A stretch of DNA of 64,000 nt from Balanoglossus misakiensis. Its lineage: Eukaryota > Hemichordata. The position numbers and the translations under genes were made by a program. Shown here in pieces: positions 62,236-64,000 of this stretch. Location: assembly GCA_040954595.2 (NCBI GenBank), contig CM082576.2, positions 10,664,001 to 10,728,000 of the forward strand, read 5' to 3'. Under the pieces are notes generated by a model that did not search any database, had not been told where the DNA came from, and saw only the letters and a program-made list of their open reading frames with translations. The stretch's first letter is position 1; the number at the start of each line of letters is the position of its first letter.

Positions 62236-64000
62236 TTATGGCTCAAACTCAAAGTGATACTGGAGATTCTGAAGCTGGCAGAGATCGTGCCTAGGTAGTC
62301 TATTCAGAGTCTGGGGCAAATCAACCACACAGCCTCTGTCCTCCCACTCGTAACAATAGTCCAAGACATATTTTGTACATTTCAGTTCATTTTCTTTGCC
62401 ATCACACTCAAGCCCTTCCACTTGACACGGACTCATATCATGCTCTTCATCGAAAAAGCAACTCTCATCTTCCTGTTAAAAGAGAAGAGACGAGAATACA
62501 TTAATAAAATTATACTCTGGATTCTGGCGTTGTTTCTGTGGGTGGCGCCATGGTAAGAATAACAGAAATATTACGTGTGTCTGTCGAAAATGACCAGAAA
62601 TCCCCTTCTACGGCATAAAAATGATAACCGCCATTTCTTATCCCAAGTAATAATGTACTCACGGTGAGATCTGGTCCATCATGCGTCTCTTCACTCGAAG
62701 ATTCAAAATTATATTCACTCATAAAGCTCTCCTGATCGTGACACTGGGGGCGCTCTACACTCCTCCCAATCTCCTGCATAAGTTCTTCATATTCAATTAA
62801 CACATTACTGAAAGACAATCTACCTATGGCAAAAGGGAGAAAACACTGATGAGTATGGCTGTCAAAGTAAGAAACGATAATCTACAAGGATGACCTAGAA
62901 CAACAAATTGTATGTAAGTGAAATTTCTCAGATACATATCAGTGGCATATTTTCAGACCAAACAGTTGCTCCTTCATCCTGGCAATAATTGAATCAACAT
63001 TTTGTTAAGTAAAAGGCTATAAATCTGCAATCACTTACCATGCCTTTTGGATCTGTCAGTGTCTATATCTTTTGCTTTTACAGTGTCTCTCTTGAGCGTC
63101 CACGATATCTCGACAACTTGGTGAACGCCTTCTTTCAGCGCTGTCTGCCGCCACCACAGGTGGGGAATGTACAGCATATCGCCTTCCTGCATGTCAAAAC
63201 TAATAGGATGCAGACTACTGGCTCTGGGCAGGAGAAACAGTAAATTTGTATTAATTTTTTTAAATCAAAATCCAAGTCAATGCAGGTAGGCATAATCCAG
63301 CATTCTCATAAATTTGACAAGCAGATGTGCCTACCTAGGGAACTGTTCTGTGTCTAAAGCTGTGAAATCGACTGGTGATGTTCCAATGGGGTTTCCTTCG
63401 TCTGCGTAGAGGTTCGCTGATTGCAGTGGCGAAACCAACGTCACAGACTGATTGCCTCTCAGTGCGCATAGCAACATCTCGCGATCCTCAATGTGCAAGC
63501 TGGAAACTCTTTCTCCACTGCTCATTTGCATACGACTCCTGAAAGGTCGCTGGAATAGGTCAGCGCATCTCAGACACGTCGGCATGGTGATGTCAGCTGG
63601 GGATTGGAAGAATGATTGTGAAATAAAACAACTGGTGAAATATTTTGTGGATTATTCGAAGCGACACTGAAAAAAAACACTGTACAAGGGGAAACTGCTT
63701 GATATGGAACTTAGACAATAATTATAAAACGAATAAAGTTGTTTTACATTACATTTTGTTACTTTTGTATGCAAGAACTTAACACCATTCTAACTTTTAA
63801 CAACTTCAGCCATTCGTTTGACAAAAAAAGGTGTGCGTACAGTGCGGAGTGTTGTTAAACACCTACCATCCAAAGGAGAAATGATCTCTTGTGACAACGT
63901 CAAAGAACCCTTCTTGTAAAATTCCAAAAATTCTTTCATCGTCATCTTCGTCGCAGCTTTTTGTTCCTGGTCAACAACATTCAAAGTGACATCTCCGTAT
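62236..64000 (-). CDS. JmjC/cupin-8-like protein, 3' five exons (N terminus outside window)
   Basis: Exons 63867-64000 (open at the window edge), 63335-63596, 63039-63223, 62663-62823 and 62236-62472 join in frame to about 326 residues. The fold is recognisable: KMTMKEFLEFYKKG before the domain, then SSLHIEDREMLLCALRGNQS, VTLVSPLQSANLY and EGDMLYIPHLWWRQT. These are the two metal-ligand strands of JmjC/cupin-8 oxygenases such as JMJD7 or FIH relatives. The first ligand motif reads HIE (HxD/E allowed). The second histidine, expected after WW, is arginine here, and the 2-oxoglutarate lysine after the G-N motif is not obvious. The protein may therefore be catalytically inactive. The C-terminal 130 residues are acidic with about ten cysteines and no known domain. 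I cannot assign an orthologue. Confidence 0.72.

Overview
This window reads as nuclear DNA from an animal with motile cilia, probably a marine invertebrate. Genes are split by short introns with GT-AG ends, non-coding DNA is AT-rich, and the largest gene encodes an axonemal dynein heavy chain. I cannot name the species. The palindromes TACATGTA and TACCGGTA recur in the non-coding DNA far more often than base composition predicts.

Layout. (1) 1-8727 is one satellite array of an 88-bp unit that runs off the left edge. It contains nested higher-order duplications of 10, 19, 12 and 9 units. (2) At about 8728 the array switches to 8-9 copies of a diverged 88-bp unit of the same family in inverted orientation, ending near 9488. 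(3) 10030-10680 (+) is an apparently intronless, GC-rich gene for a 216-aa secreted acidic cysteine-rich protein, with a TATA-like box upstream. (4) 13537-57824 (-) is a dynein heavy chain gene that I assembled exon by exon into 84 coding exons and about 5,103 codons, in frame throughout. Its AAA1-AAA3 region best matches DNAH14. A candidate untranslated first exon with a YY1-type element lies near 59.1 kb. (5) 60382-61391 (-) is a complete four-exon gene for a 122-aa coiled-coil protein resembling CEP15 (C3orf14). (6) 62236-64000 (-) is the 3' part of a JmjC/cupin-8-like gene whose 5' end lies outside the window.

The three right-hand genes lie head to tail on the minus strand with gaps of about 0.8-1.2 kb. 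DNAH14 (axonemal motor) and CEP15 (centrosomal) are both connected with cilia or centrioles, so shared regulation is possible but not shown. Introns of the dynein gene carry small palindromic elements of about 88-105 bp. The family with ACCCTTTCACC-type ends sits close to splice sites in all three copies seen. I found no rRNA, tRNA, CRISPR array or viral gene. Exon coordinates come from reading frame, phase and splice consensus by eye; no alignment or transcript data were available.
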